Source: Symbiodinium sp. CCMP2592
Lineage: Eukaryota; Sar; Dinophyceae; Suessiales; Symbiodiniaceae
Direction: 5' to 3'
Assembly (NCBI GenBank): GCA_905221615.1
Contig: CAJNDT010004502.1
Coordinates: 386,001-450,000, forward strand
DNA: 64,000 bases
A model generated the notes under the pieces. That model ran no database searches, was not told where the DNA came from, and was given only the letters and a program-made list of their open reading frames with translations. The translations under genes and the position numbers were made by a program. Numbering within the stretch: the stretch's first letter is position 1; every line of letters begins with the position of its first letter. Of this stretch, positions 1-12,059 are shown in pieces.

Positions 1-189
1 CATCCCTATTGTGGGTTTTGGGGGGACCTATAATTCCATAATGGAAGTGTACATGGACCCTCTTGGTTATAAGGACCCTGTCCAGGAACCCTTCTAAAGA
101 AGGAACCCTGCGCTTTCACCTGTGCTCCGCCTGAGGCTTGATGCAGAGTGCCTCCCTGCCGAGTGTCGTGCTCCGATAGTGGAAAATGC

Positions 190-427
190 CGAGGAGTCAA
201 CGATTTCAGGGGTTCCTTGAAAGAGGGATCTACATGTTTAGGGGTTTCGGGATTCAACGATTTCAGGGGTTCCTTGAAAGAGGGATCTACATGTTTAGTG
301 GTTTCGGGTGTCAACGATTTCCGAGGTTGGTTGAAAGAGGGATCCATGTGTTTAGGGGTTTGGGGTTTCAACGATTTCAGAGGTCCGTTGAAAGAGGAAT
401 CGACACATTTAGGGGTTTGGGGTTTCT
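190..427. repeat. 57-bp tandem repeat, four copies
   Basis: Copies begin near 197, 254, 311 and 368. Each opens with TCAACGATTTC, carries GTTCCTTGAAAGAGGGAT or a variant, and ends in a TTTAGGGG-like heptamer. The last two copies are more diverged. The period is a multiple of three, so open frames run through the array on both strands (about 6-488); I regard these as by-products of the repeat, not genes. Confidence 0.85.
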
Positions 428-960
428 GATGTGTTTACTGCTTTGGGGCTTCAGGGTTTTAGGATTCAGCCGCTCAGCACAGCGCTGATTTCGGATGTTC
501 GGATGTTTCGGTTAGCTTGTTCATGTTTGTTAGTTGTTTTCTTCTGGTGCCTTGGGGCTGTTTCGGGTTTTAGCGTTGCACGGCGTATGGCCTTCGGGGC
601 CTTTGGAAGCTGCGTGTTTGCCAGCAGGGATTTCAGGTTTTGGCGGTGAGGGTAAAGGCAGACGTGCGTAAGCAGACCCTAAGGCTCAAAATGACCCAAA
701 AGCTTGTAAAATGAGTCCTTCGAGCCTTAGGGAGATGCTGCTTGGGTTCTATAGAAGCCCGAATATTTATTGACATTTGGACGCCTCCGGCCACCGGTTC
801 CACGAAAGAACTCTAAACGTGGGGAGCTCGTAAATCCCCAAACTCTAGTTTGTTTACTGCTTGTTCCTTAAACTCCTTGTTACCCTGGTTTAAACTTTCC
901 TAAACCCCTAAACCGCTGAATCCTATAACCCCGAAAACGCTAAGGCCCTAAATTACTGAA
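428..960. other. Stretch without a recognisable gene
   Basis: G/T-rich sequence with scattered degenerate TTTAGGG words. A relic of dispersed repeat R1 (ACCCAAAAGC ... GAGTCCTT) lies near 688-735. Nothing else is supportable. Confidence 0.5.
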
Positions 961-1090
961 ACCTAGCCCCTTAACCCTAAACCCTAAACCCTAAACCCTA
1001 AGCCCTAAACCCTAAACCCTAAGCCCTAAGCCCTAAGCCGTAAACCCTAAGCCCTAAACCCTAAACCCCTAACCCTAAGCCCTCACCCTA
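961..1090. repeat. Interstitial telomere-like CCCTAAA tract
   Basis: A run of CCCTAAA and CCCTAAG heptamers with few interruptions. On the plus strand this is the C-rich sense of plant-type TTTAGGG telomere repeats. It is degenerate, so it is not a working chromosome end. Confidence 0.85.
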
Positions 1091-1210
1091 AGCGAACCCT
1101 TAAGGCGCCTCACCCCGTTTCGGGTTAGTAGGATCTCTCGCTTTGTGCTGGCTCTCCTCATGGAAGCCAGTGCCGTGCTCCTCGGATGTTGAACCCTAAG
1201 CCCTATAAAC

Positions 1211-1294
1211 CTACCTGGACCCCCAAAGTATGTAGAATGATGGCCTTTTATAGGTATTGGGCCATTATTTTACCTGTTTTCGGGGTCTAGGTAG
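1211..1294. repeat. Hairpin element, family H8
   Basis: CTACCTGGACCCCCAAAGTA at the left is matched in reverse complement by the right end (TTTTCGGGGTCTAGGTAG). Other copies lie at about 29640, 31396, 54651 and 55305. Confidence 0.7.
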
Positions 1295-1917
1295 GGTTTG
1301 AAGGTTTCAGGATCTAGGCTTTTACGGTTCAGGGTTTTGGGGATTAATGGGCAGCAGTTGGGATTTGGCTTCATGGATGGGGCTTCGCACAGCCGATACA
1401 ATAGGGTTTAGGGTTTACGGTTCAGGGTAGGGTTTAGGGTTTGGGGCTTTAGAACCCCAAAAAGTTGGAACATGACTATCCTCATGCCGTTAAACTCTTG
1501 AGGCCAACTATAAAGGGAATCCTAGCACAAATCATCCTAAACCCAATGTTCCAACTTTCTCGGTTCACTGACCCTAAACCCCTAAACCCTAAACCCTGTG
1601 TGCTTGGGATTCGGTTCTTGCGGCTTTAGGGCTAGCAATCTGCGGAGTATGAGCCACTCTAACCTACAAAGGCCTACTGTTCTTTGTAGTGTCCCTGCAC
1701 ATTCTCTATTGGGGCTTATAAGGAGACCCTACAAAAAGGCAGGGTATTATGGTGTAGGGTAATTAAGGTGTGGTGCTTCCGCTTCGCTCCAGAACCATGA
1801 TACAGTGGTACTGTTCAGATGTTGCACTATTGCTACAAATTTCCTGAACATGTACTTGCAACCCATGTCCTATCCCAACACATCCTATAAGCCCTGATAA
1901 ACACGAAGCCCTAAACC
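1295..1917. other. Stretch without a recognisable gene
   Basis: Mixed TTTAGGG (1400-1445) and CCCTAAA (1568-1600) words, plus an imperfect palindrome at about 1440-1560 with AACCCCAAAAAGTTGGAACAT near one end and ATGTTCCAACTTT-like sequence near the other. No coding frame stands out. Confidence 0.5.
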
Positions 1918-2027
1918 CTAATGTAGGAACCAGATGAAGAAACCCCGGGTCTATAACCCCAAAGTAATAGGACTCATATCAGGAACCCGAGTAAAGGCCC
2001 AAGGTTTCTTCATCAGGTTCCTACATT
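1918..2027. repeat. Solo hairpin element
   Basis: Terminal inverted repeats of about 30 bp: TAATGTAGGAACCAGATGAA at the left and TTCATCAGGTTCCTACATTA at the right, with near-palindromic GGGTCTATAACCCC inside. I saw no second copy in the window. Confidence 0.75.
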
Positions 2028-2460
2028 AATAAACCCTAAACCCTAAATCCTGAACCCCTAAACCCTTTGGATCCCATAACGAACCCTTATAGATCCCTAA
2101 ACCAGCCTGACAACTCTAAACCCTAAACCCTCAACAAACCCTAAACGCTTTGGATCCCTTAACGAACCCTTATAGATCCCTAAACCAGCCTAACAACAAA
2201 CAATGCGCCAAGCACACCCAAGGCCTTAAACGTAAGCAGCCCCGGAGTCTCGCCGTGGCATGCACCGGTGCAGCTTCGCCCTAAGCCCTGAACTCTGAAC
2301 TCGATAAGCCCTTTATACTCTAATTATGTACTATAAACGCTACAAATCCTGTGATATCTAAACCCTCAACCATAAAACCTTCGAAGTGTGAGGTTCGATG
2401 TCTCGAGGGCTTCGAGGCTAGCGCAGATCACCTGGCAGCTTGGGATTGATTACAGCCCTA

Positions 2461-2815
2461 AGGCTCTAAGATCCTTGCCCTTTTGCGCCGAACCAGAGCC
2501 ACAAGGTTTAGATCAACAAGGCTTATATTAAAAGAACCCAAAATCTTGTTTTTGTTAGTGTTTGGCTTTATTTGTGTTTAAAGTTGTTTTTGTATTTTAA
2601 AGTTTTTAAAAGTCTTTATTTGTATTTTTTTTGTATTTTAAAGTTTTTAAAAGTCTTTAAAAGTTTGTTTTTGTATTTTAAAGTTTTTAAAAGTCTTTAA
2701 AAGTTTTTTGAATTTTAAAGTTTTTAAACGTCTTTAAAGTCCAACTCTGTCGAAAAAGCCCTGTGGATCTAAACCTTGTGGTTCTGGTTCGGTGCAAAAG
2801 GGCAATGATAAGAGC
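2461..2815. repeat. Palindrome of about 350 bp with A/T-rich loop
   Basis: The left arm (TTGCCCTTTTGCGCCGAACC and on through AGAGCCACAAGGTTTAGATC, about 2477-2513) is matched in reverse complement by the right arm at about 2766-2806. Between them is an A/T-rich tandem region (2570-2745) built from TTTTAAAGTTTTTAAAAGTC units. It looks like a foldback element; no coding frame. Confidence 0.75.
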
Positions 2816-2846
2816 TCATACTTTGAGGCCGACTCTGGGCCCAACC

Positions 2847-2938
2847 TAGACCCCCCCCCCAACTAACCTCTATTACACCCCAATTACCCATGATTACGGA
2901 CCATAAGGGCTCCATTGCAGGGCCTTTGGTGGGTCTTG
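2847..2938. repeat. Dispersed repeat R2
   Basis: A 92-bp unit starting ACCTAGACCCCCC, with GGACCATAAGGGCTCCATT near its right end. It matches 4690-4780 and, inverted, about 44612-44702 and 52710-52802. Confidence 0.65.
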
Positions 2939-4017
2939 GAAATGACGATCCTCATGTGGCTTTTGGGCTTTGTTGTGCCTTAGGCTACGGTTTCCGGTTC
3001 AAGGTACTCGTATCAGGTTCGCGGGTTGGGTGTAGAAAGGATCGGGTTCATTGGATGTTGATGTGACCTGGCATGTAGACATTCGAGGGCTCTTCGTCTG
3101 GGATTCTATTCCTCGAGGGTCCTTATATACTAACCCTAATGGTCCATGTACTAACATACAATCTTCATGTCCTTATTTAGGTACTATATGCTATAATGTG
3201 TCGCCCGTGCTCCGGAAGCTAAGTCTGACCTTGGCGATACCGTAATATAGGCGCCTCAATAGTTTCCTGTACTATTTGTTTGGCGGGGTTCTTTATTATA
3301 ATTATAGCATTACGCGCCCCAAAAACCTACTCTATTTATTAGGGCCCCTATATTAGTCCCTAAATGCTTTGGAACCCAAGACCCTGTTGGAGCTGTTGTC
3401 GTTCATTCCATCGGATGGTTCTAAATTTCATTATGTATCCGAGGTGTGCGACCACGGTGTTTGGAGCTATGTCCTTTGTGCAGCTTGGTCAGCATGGTGC
3501 AGTCTACACCTCTGTGCCCATCGCACCAGACAAGATCCATCTTGCAAGTGTTGCTCACGCCGTCACCAACCCTACACCCCCTAAAACCTGAATCACCAGT
3601 ACATGCTTATTTTCGAAACGATATTCTGTTTTGCTGGGCCGCATTATACAGGAATACCTCACGACCCTGGTTACTCTTACTCTAAGCCCCGAAACCCTAA
3701 ACCCCTTAAGCCTGAAGGAGTTACGTTTCAATTTTCTCCGAAAACCAAGCTTTTTTGCCCAGGCACAGAATCCCAAATCATGCTGGGGGTTTCTGAGTTG
3801 AGCTCACCTCTCTCACGCTGATTTTCGACCTTCCCTGACTTCAACCCTAAATCTCAGAACTTGTATATAACCCCTTAGATGAGCCTTAGACTTATTCACG
3901 CTCCACTAGAACGCCCCCACAACCTCGATTCCGTTCTAAATGCAGCCGAAGACTCCCGACACGAGCCTCTAAACCCCCATTTTATACTGGTCTGTAGACT
4001 GTAGACCTTAGATTAGA
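2939..4017. other. Stretch without a supported gene
   Basis: Mixed-composition DNA with short open frames at 3051-3245 and 3364-3821 in competing frames. None shows motifs or splice context, so I call none. Degenerate CCCTAAA words occur at 3680-3715 and 3838-3850. Confidence 0.4.
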
Positions 4018-4028
4018 AATCCCCATTC

Positions 4029-4103
4029 CAAGGGTCCATGATACTTTGATCTTAACGGGGCCGATGAAAACACTATTTAGGTACGTGGATCATGGACCCT
4101 TAA
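4029..4103. repeat. Hairpin element related to family H3
   Basis: CCAAGGGTCCATGATAC at the left pairs with ATCATGGACCCTT at the right. It shares the GGGTCCATG end of H3 but has a different middle. Confidence 0.5.
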
Positions 4104-6470
4104 ACTATTGAAAACACAGCTTCAAAACCCGTCACCCCGACATCCTACGATCTAGAGCTGGCTAAACACCGGAGACACTAGACCCACATACCCACGAAGG
4201 TTTAGGGTTTGGGTTTAAGCTGCCGTAATATGGACCTGGACCCGATAAAACCTTCCTTTCTAGGGTTCCCCTATGACCTCCCGACATATAGTCTTTGAAA
4301 GTTCGGTTGTTTGTGGTCCAAGTATATAATGTCAATGTTCCGTTTGCTCCTATGTTATGTACGTATAGTCATCCCTAAACCCTAAGCAGTTACGTGAAGG
4401 TCAACCAAAAGAAACAAGAGAAGCCTTTCCTGAGGAGTCGCGTCGCTGTAGACACCCTCCAGGAGCACCGCCCTTTGCGGCGACTGGGCTGAATCTATAG
4501 CGTCAGTGTCTACGTATTCCTTATTAAGGAAGACAGGTCTTTTTCGTACCAGATCCGAAAATACGGGCTACTTGGACCCTGAGGCATTGGGTTTCCGGTG
4601 CCCTAAACCCTAAACCCCAAACTCTAAAGGCTCGACAATCGGGGCGAAGGTTCGGGACTTCACTACAAGGGTCCAAGAGCCTTAGGGCAGTACCTAGACC
4701 CCCCCCAATTGCCCTCTAATATACCCTAAATACCCACTATTTCGGACCATATGGGCTCATTAGAAGGCAGGTGGGGGGTTCCAAACTTTGGTCTCGTGTG
4801 GGTGGGGTTTGGGTAATTCTCTGAAGTAGGGTCCTTGTGAAACAAGTGCCGTACTATTTTGGGTTCCGAACTCACTAACAACTTGTCCTGTAAATCCACC
4901 AAACCACGCAGCGTTTATGGAAGTGTGAAGGCTTCGGGGTTAGTGGGTTGAAGAGTTCGATCCATCGCAGCGGGTCCATGCTGGCGTGCTCTTGCACCCT
5001 CTTGGTTTTGGCCCTTTGGTGTACCCTAAGCCCCCGCACGAAGGTTGGAAACTTCTCTGCCTGTGCCGGGAAGCTCCATGGAGAGTTGCCAGAATGCATT
5101 GATCTGAGGATTCAGGGTTTGGGGTTTTGTGTTTAGGGGTTTTGGCTGGGGCCTCGGAGTTCAGGGGTTGGGATGTACGGTTTAGGAGTTAGGGTTCAGG
5201 CAGGCTTCGTGGTTAAGCTCAAAGTCCTGGATCTAGAACCTTTCTCCTGCTCGGCTGGCAAAAGGGATGCAAGGCTTTCAGGTTTCGATTTCCGAGCTCT
5301 GAGTCTCGAACCATTGAATCCCAATCCCTAAACCCATAACCCGAAACCCTAAGCCCTGACCCTACAGTCTTCAATGGTTCAGGGCGATTTCAAAAGCAGC
5401 GAAACAAACTGCGACTCAAGTAACTGCGGCGTGACGGCGAGTCCCAAACAACATGTTTTCAAGTTTTCCGATGCCTTGATCAGGTAATGGGCACATGGAC
5501 CCTTAGGACCCAAAGACCTTAAACCCTCAACCCTGAACCCATAAACCCTAAACCCTGATGCCCAAGCGACATACTTTTGAAGCCCGATTCCACCGACTAA
5601 CGTCTCAGGGTCTTCGGTGCTATGATCCACTTGCTATAGAGTAGGGGTGTAGGGTTTAGGTTTTAGGGCAGCCCTGTGGAATGTTAGTAGTACTTAGTCA
5701 GACACGATATTCCGATTGATCGTGTTGATTCACTTGGTGCAGAAACAGGAGTCCTAAGCCCCAAACCCAGTTCCTAAACCCTCAAGAGTGTCTAAGTAGA
5801 GCTGCCAGGATCTTTTAGGTAAGCGATGGTGCATGCAAGCCTCTACAATGGGTTCTTGTAAAAAGTTTCATTTCAAGCTACCGTAGTATGGAAATCCTAT
5901 TATATGCTATAGAGCCTTATTCTGGCAACTGGTAACTTGCATTATATCCCTTAACAAGAACTCAGTCTATAGCTCCCGATGCCCCAGTTCCCCCCCAAAG
6001 TCTAGATCCTAAGCTGCAGGAATACACTCTGCAAGCCGCCGAAGCCCAGAAACCTCAACCAAACAGACTCCCTGAAACCCTAAAGCCATGAACCCGGACC
6101 CTGAACCCTAAAACCCTAAACCCATGAACCCGGAGCTTAAACCCTCTGAAGGTATTGCAAACTGGCCTGCGAAGATGGATTCGACCCGGTTCCCTCAGAC
6201 GGAATGCGCTGCGAACGAGGTGCTGCAAGGTTGTCGTTTGATCAAGATGGTAATAATCATAATATCAGTAATAGTAAGAAGATAATGTGGGCTTAGGGTT
6301 GTCACTTTAAGGACCTGCGTTGGGGCGAGGATGTTCGCAAGAACTTAGGACGCTATTTTGCGGTCCGTATACGAAAGCGTATCATGTAGGGTCTGTGAGG
6401 TTTGGGGGTCGAGCGGCACGATCTTTTAAGTGCATTCCCGAGCTTACGACGAGCTCCATGACGTGATGTT
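4104..6470. other. Stretch without a supported gene
   Basis: Contains R2 at 4690-4780 and degenerate telomere-like words at 4198-4215, 4600-4625, 5320-5365, 5518-5560 and 6070-6140. Short open frames at 4875-5136 and 5379-5630 run against telomere-like text and look accidental. Confidence 0.4.
4690..4780. repeat. Dispersed repeat R2
   Basis: Reads ACCTAGACCCCCCCCAATTG at the left and GGACCATATGGGCTCATTAG at the right. Same orientation as the copy at 2847. Confidence 0.65.
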
Positions 6471-6965
6471 ATTAATGATCGGGGTTGTCTATGCATGGTT
6501 GCTCAGTCACGACAAGACCCACTGCTGCTGCCTTCCTGTGCCTTAAACAAAGCATTGAAGAAAGAGACTCTCGTCCATAATGGCCCCTTTCATGCTTCCA
6601 TAATCTGTCACCCAACCACACAGAGGCGATTGGCTTTAGGGTTGTTCTTCCATTTAAAACACCAAACGACTCAACCCAATCCTGCAACCCTAAATCCTTT
6701 CAGCCAAAGCCCGTAAACCTGAAGCCCCGAATGCTCTTTCGTTAAACCTGGACCCTGTAGAACCTTCCTCTTTACGGTTCCATATTATTATGGTTTCCTT
6801 GATGCCTAACCCCGAAATCCTTAAAGTCCACCTTGAAACCTTGTTCATACATCACGGTATCATTCTACATCCGCAAACATTTTTCTAAGTTGAACCCCTC
6901 AAAGTCCAAACCCCAAAACCCTACGCCCCTGAAAACCCTGAGCCTAAATCGTCTACTGTCGGTGA

Positions 6966-7148
6966 GTGTTAGCAGGTCGCTTTTCTGCGGCGGCCTGCGA
7001 ACCGCGCGCGTGTCCCATGCCACTGGTAAACAACAGCACCTTGGTGTCAGGGCTTGAGGGCTTCTCCTCGTTCTGGGATTGGTTGAGTACCTGGAGTGGG
7101 GTTACGGTTGGTGGTTTCGACGCAGGATATGACACATGTCTGACATGA
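6966..7148 (+). CDS. Possible short coding island, unknown
   Basis: Not recognised. An open frame of 60 codons in a locally GC-richer patch, with a balanced composition (segment SGLEGFSSFWDWLSTWSG). It starts at a non-ATG codon, so if real it is an exon. A competing minus-strand frame covers the same bases (6953-7270). No splice signals are clear and the family is unknown. Low confidence. Confidence 0.2.
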   Translation: MLAGRFSAAACEPRACPMPLVNNSTLVSGLEGFSSFWDWLSTWSGVTVGGFDAGYDTCLT

Positions 7149-7401
7149 TTCAGAAGTCTCTTGGTACTGGCACATCCCATAGCCACTATCATAAGGCTGG
7201 TTTGCACGCTTTCGATGCGAACGGCTGTCATGGAATGCGGGCAAACCCTATCATGAGCCCTAAGCGGCATTTGTTTTGAGCCCTTAGCCTAGGGCAAAGC
7301 ATAAGTTTTCGTGACACATACGCATAAGCTGCCCCACCCAAATATTGTGTAGGTCTGGTATGTCTGCACTGTTGCTTTTGCTTTTTTGTTGATAGTCCTT
7401 A

Positions 7402-7500
7402 TACATATATATATATATATAGACCTATAACTATATATATATATATGTAAGTATAATTAGAATTGTAATTATAAACATATATATATATATATATACATAT
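7402..7500. repeat. TA microsatellite cluster
   Basis: Three runs of (TA)n separated by short A/T-rich text. Confidence 0.9.
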
Positions 7501-7538
7501 GAGGGTTTAGAGGCAGCTTAGGACTGCAGGCCAACGGG

Positions 7539-7670
7539 ATGTTTCGAAGATGGTTGTTGGCATCTGCTAAGAGGTGGCGATCTCTCCGATTGCTTCCAGC
7601 ACCCGAGTGGTTCCATTTGCGAGCTCCTTTGCGTGCCTTGCCTGAGGGAAAGAAGCTAGAGGCAACCTGA
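7539..7670 (+). CDS. Possible 43-residue ORF
   Basis: Not recognised. ATG at 7539 opens a 43-codon frame ending at TGA 7668-7670. The start is Arg/Trp/Leu-rich (MFRRWLLASAKRWRSLRLLP) without acidic residues, like an amphipathic organelle-targeting presequence, so a first exon is conceivable. A minus-strand frame (7469-7696) overlaps it. Nothing else supports expression. Confidence 0.22.
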   Translation: MFRRWLLASAKRWRSLRLLPAPEWFHLRAPLRALPEGKKLEAT

Positions 7671-9242
7671 TAGCGGGGTTGGAATGTTTCCTGCAAATAA
7701 GCCCTGATTACTTATAGTCCCGTAACAATCATACTAGAATCTACTAGTACTATACTTTCGTGGCAAACCCCTACTCTAAGTTAAGGCTCAAACCCTAAAC
7801 CCTGAATCCTTGATTATAGAACCCTGAAAGGAACTCGTTCAAGGAACCCTGGTCTAGCCTAACGATCACTATGTAGGTCCTTCGAAGCCTGCCGGTATGC
7901 ATGCAGCATGAGGGTCAGAGGTTTAGGGTACACTGCGGTATACCGGAGCCTGCCTGGAGGGTTTAGGGTTCAGTGCAGAGCATCCGAAACTCGCAGCCCT
8001 TAAATTCCATGGGGCAACTCCCCGAATGTTGGCAATACGTAGTGTTCAAAAGCACACTAAGTTGCATTTACAGTACTTAAGGGCTCGTTTACAGGGACCT
8101 ATCAGGATACTACATTATAAGGAATCTACAGGCGTCCAGGGTTTAAGGTACCCCAAGGGTCCAAGCAAGCGCCCGAAAGTAGGCCCTCCGAGGAATCCCA
8201 CAAGCCTTTACAAGGGAGCCGCAATCCAATCCCTAAACCCTACAACCCTCTTTCGTAGATTCCGTCACAACCGTTCCCTATTCTCTGGCACGGGCCCAAA
8301 AGTCCAAGTCCACCTAAACATAAGGATCTACAATCAAGATTTCTGAAATCCTCCCTGTCATCGGCCTCCTCGTACCCCTTCCTGCGGTTTAGGTGCTTAC
8401 TATTCCTGCAAAAGCTAAACTCACTCTTAACCACCCACATCGGGCCCCTACAAGAACTGCCCTAAGGCTTCCTGTTTCGCCCCCATGTCAAACCCTCATG
8501 CGGGTAGTTCTCTAAACTAGGGCCCGTGTTCAGGTCCCCAATATCATACGGCACCCTTACAGAAAGGAGTCCAAAAGGGACCCTAATTCAGAAAACTACC
8601 CATGTTCACAGTACCTATATATTGGAATGTAGGGGTTCTATATTAGGAATTATCATTATGATTTGGGGAAATATCTCCCAAACAGTACCTAGGACCCTTT
8701 GGGCAAACTCCCCCACTTCCGCCCTAAACCCTAAGCCCTTGAACCCCCAACCCCAAAGCCAAACCCTAAATCTATATTAAGCCGTTATAGTACTCCTGAC
8801 AGGCACCTTTACAAGGAACCCTCAAAGGAGCCATATTTTGATTATTAAGGCCCTGTACCTTAAACCCTCAAAACTTTAGCCCTAAACTATACACGAACTC
8901 CCCCACTTCCGCCTTGTGCGGCGTGGCTGCTCCCAAGGCTCGCGGCTACGTGAAAGCAGGTGCAAACCTGTACTGCGCTGCTGGTCGACAAAGTCTGGGT
9001 TTCGTGTTTCGAAGCTTTAGGGGTCCAGGGCTTTTGGACTTTAGGGGTTTACGGATTTGGTGTGTTGAGGGTTTTGGGATACAGGGGTTTACGGTTTTAG
9101 TGTGTTGAGGGGTTTGAGGCTGAATGCTTCGCAACCCTGAACACATGTTCGCCATTGGGCTCCGGTTTTGCGGTTGTTCACGGTCTGGGCTTTCATGTTT
9201 TGGATGGTGGTGTTGGGTGAAGGTTCAGGCTTAGATTGCTCC
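7671..9242. other. Stretch without a supported gene
   Basis: Telomere-like words (7788-7805, 8228-8250, 8724-8770, 9000-9115) and R4-type words near 8840-8860. Open frames at 8026-8346 and 8526-8780 read mainly through repeat text and are not called. Confidence 0.4.
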
Positions 9243-9370
9243 TACTTGGAGGGTCATTATGGGACTTAGTAAGCAAGGTCATCAGTTGCAAGTACCGTAA
9301 GTGGGCTTAGAAGTACGTATAGTTGTCTTAGTTACAACTCTATGCTCCTAAGTCCCATCATCCTCGAAGC
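9243..9370. repeat. Hairpin element, family H2
   Basis: TACTTGGAGGGTCATTATGG ... TCCCATCATCCTCGA. Middle includes GTACCGTAAGTGGG and TAGTTGTCTTAGTTACAA. Somewhat diverged from the H2 copies near 26.6 and 40.2 kb. Confidence 0.7.
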
Positions 9371-10009
9371 ACAGGACTGACAATCTTGCCAACAGACTTA
9401 TAAGTTATAAGAGTTAGTCAATCAACCCGTTGCCAGAAAGAGTTGTTTTAGACTCCGCCAATCTAAATAATGCCCTAAACCGGAAACCCTAAATCGTGTC
9501 TCTCCATTGGTTCTGTTGTGACATTGTGAAGTGCTCAGCGCCCCGAATCCTATCAATGCAGCCTTTCGAGGAAACCAGAAATGCTTGTGGACTCTTATTT
9601 CTCTGGCAGTCGGGATGCAGAGATCCTGCCCCAAAGGCTGAAACTAATTGAGAGGCCTCAATAATTACCTTTACTATTTCGGTGGTTCTTCAGTATAACT
9701 ATAGTATAGTAGGCCCCAAACTATTCCAATTATTAAGGTCCCTATAGTACTCCAACAGGCTGGCTTTGAGCAAGGGCTTTGGCCCAACAAGCCGTCAACA
9801 GTACTTCTACACAGCCGCACAGTAATGTAGGGGCCTGAATAGTGAGAATAGGGTTTTGGGGTATACTATACTACAATATTAATAAGGAACCCCAGAATCT
9901 TATTCTGATTACTGTTAAGGCCCCTACATTATGCGAGCCCTGAACCCCCTGACCCTCAAAACCGCCGCCCAATGGACCTCAAATGCTACACTCCCTATAC
10001 CCAGATCCC

Positions 10010-10760
10010 TAAACACTAAAGTCATATTACTCAACCCTAAACCCTACACCCATATTTCTAAACCTTGAACCCTGCACCCATACTTCGAAATCATAAACCC
10101 CAGACTCCTAAACCCAACTGGGTTTATAAACTCTACACCCATATTACCGGACCCTGACTGTGACTCATAAGCCCAACACCCATGTTACCGGTCCCCTAAA
10201 CCCTAAACCCTAAACATCCCTACACCCAAAACCCTAAACCTCCCCAAACTCTATAAACCCTACACCCTAAACCTCCCTAATCTCTAGACCCCTCCTTAAA
10301 CTCTAAACCCTACACCCTAAACTCTACACCATCAACCTAAACCTCCTTTAACTCTAAACCCTCCACTCCCAACTAAACCCTAAAACTCCTTAAACTCTCA
10401 ACCCTCCATCGCAAACCTACCAAAACCCCTAAACCCTAAACCTCATTAGCACTAAACCCTGAACCCCTGACCCCTATGCATCCTAAACTCGACAGCAACC
10501 TAAGGACCGGGGCAAAATCCCTTTACCGGACCCTTAAAACGTAAACCCTAAGCATCCCTAAAACTCTAAAGCCCTAAGCCCCAAACTTGCCCATAACCCT
10601 AAACCAACTCCTCCCAAAGCACCGGGGCAAGTGTTACCTGACCCCTGAACCCTGAAACCTAAACCCTATGCCCTAAACCCTAAACCCTAACCCCTTAACC
10701 TCTAAACCCTAAGGCCTCATCCCTAAACCCCAGCCCCAAAACCCTAAACCCTAAGCCTAA
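10010..10760. repeat. Long degenerate telomere-like block
   Basis: About 750 bp dominated by CCCTAAA, CCCTACA, CTCTAAA and similar heptamer variants in one orientation, with two copies of a word like AAGGACCGGGGCAAA (10502, 10758). The stretch just left of it (9371-10009) holds R4-type words and nothing coding. Confidence 0.8.
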
Positions 10761-10856
10761 GGACCGGGGCAAATGGAGCCCTGGCGCGTGCTGGCCCACT
10801 CCCGGCTGCGGCGCTCCACCGACGGTGGCGTCCTTCGGCTGTACCAAAAAGGTCCT

Positions 10857-10969
10857 CCCAGAGAGCCCAATACCCCCTTAAATAGGGAATAGAGCTTAAA
10901 TCATAGTATGAATGACCCAATAATTTAAGGCTTTTTCCTTAGTTAAGGGGGATTCGGCTCTCTGGGCTT
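10857..10969. repeat. Solo hairpin element
   Basis: CCCAGAGAGCCCAATACCCC at the left; GGGGGATTCGGCTCTCTGGG at the right. A single copy as far as I can see. Confidence 0.7.
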
Positions 10970-11009
10970 AGAACTTGGTTTATGTCTACACTTAGGCCTT
11001 ATAGGCTCT

Positions 11010-11085
11010 AAGGATGCAGATGTTGAAGGCTTTTGGGCCCAAAGACCACACTATTTACGGCTTTTGGGCTGTTTTGGGCATATTA
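11010..11085. repeat. Dispersed repeat R1
   Basis: GGCTTTTGGGCCCAAAGACC then TACGGCTTTTGGGCTGTTTT. Related copies near 23700, 26917, 36233, 36608 (inverted) and 40005. Confidence 0.6.
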
Positions 11086-11424
11086 GGGTTAGGGTTAAGG
11101 GTAGAAAGTAAGGTTTCTTTGGTAGGAATTACTAATATGATTGGGCAAGGTATCCCCATAATAGTACCTCGTTGGCCGTTAGAAGTTAGACCGACACCTG
11201 CACCCCAAAAGCACGTTGGAGAATAGCCTTTGAATATAGGTGGTGGGCTGTTCTCTTACTTCCTGTTGGGAGTTGAGGTAAGCTTCAGGGTGTAGGTGTT
11301 TGTTGGTTTAGGGTTGATAAGTCTCCAATTATCAACATCACGCGAATATGCCATGGATCGTAAACCTCCATCGTCCCACCCTAGATGCGAAACCCTTATC
11401 CGAAACCTTGAGCCTGCTCCTCCC

Positions 11425-11540
11425 CCAAAAGGCTCCATGTAGCCACATAGTAGGTACTTAGGCCTTAAAGTGCCTTTCTAGGGATCCCTTCAAGGCCTAA
11501 GTACCTACTAACTACTATGTGGGCACATGGAGTCATCGGG
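11425..11540. repeat. Hairpin element, family H3
   Basis: AAAGGCTCCATGTAGCCACA at the left, TGTGGGCACATGGAGTCAT at the right. The core has the internal pair AGTAGGTACTTAGGCC / GGCCTAAGTACCTACT. Confidence 0.7.
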
Positions 11541-12059
11541 GCTCAGGCATGCCGAGTCAGCGGAGATCCGGCACTGCGTGAACGTCGCGCGCGGCGAGCG
11601 CTGCGACGGCTTCCGATGCGACGTGGGCTTCGAGGCTCACTTCGGGGTTTTGGGTTTGTAGGAGTTAAGGTTAAGGGCATAGGGTTTGGGATTTAGGATT
11701 TTTATAGGGTTTAGGATTTAGATTTTAGAAGTTTACTTCGGGGTTTAGGTTTGCAGGTTGTTTGAGCTTAGGGATTGGGGTTTTGGGGGTTCCGGGGTTT
11801 TGAGCCCACGGTTCAAAAGTGTTTAGTAACGTAGGTATTTAGGATTTCGGCTTTAGGACTAGCCCTAAGGGTCCAAGCAGTCCTTATTTGTGGTTTTTGG
11901 TACCTTAAAAGCCCCAAAAGTCCTAGAAATAGGGAGAACTTGGACCCTCTGGGCCCCTAAACCTTGAACCCTGAACCCTAAACCGAGTACTTGGACCATC
12001 TGGGCAGGGCTTCAGGCTGCAGGGTGCTCCGGACCTCTATGGGGCTGTATCTTCTGGGG

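Noticed and set aside
961-1090. A true chromosome end
   Set aside because: The heptamers are degenerate, internal and in both orientations across the window. No long perfect terminal array is present.
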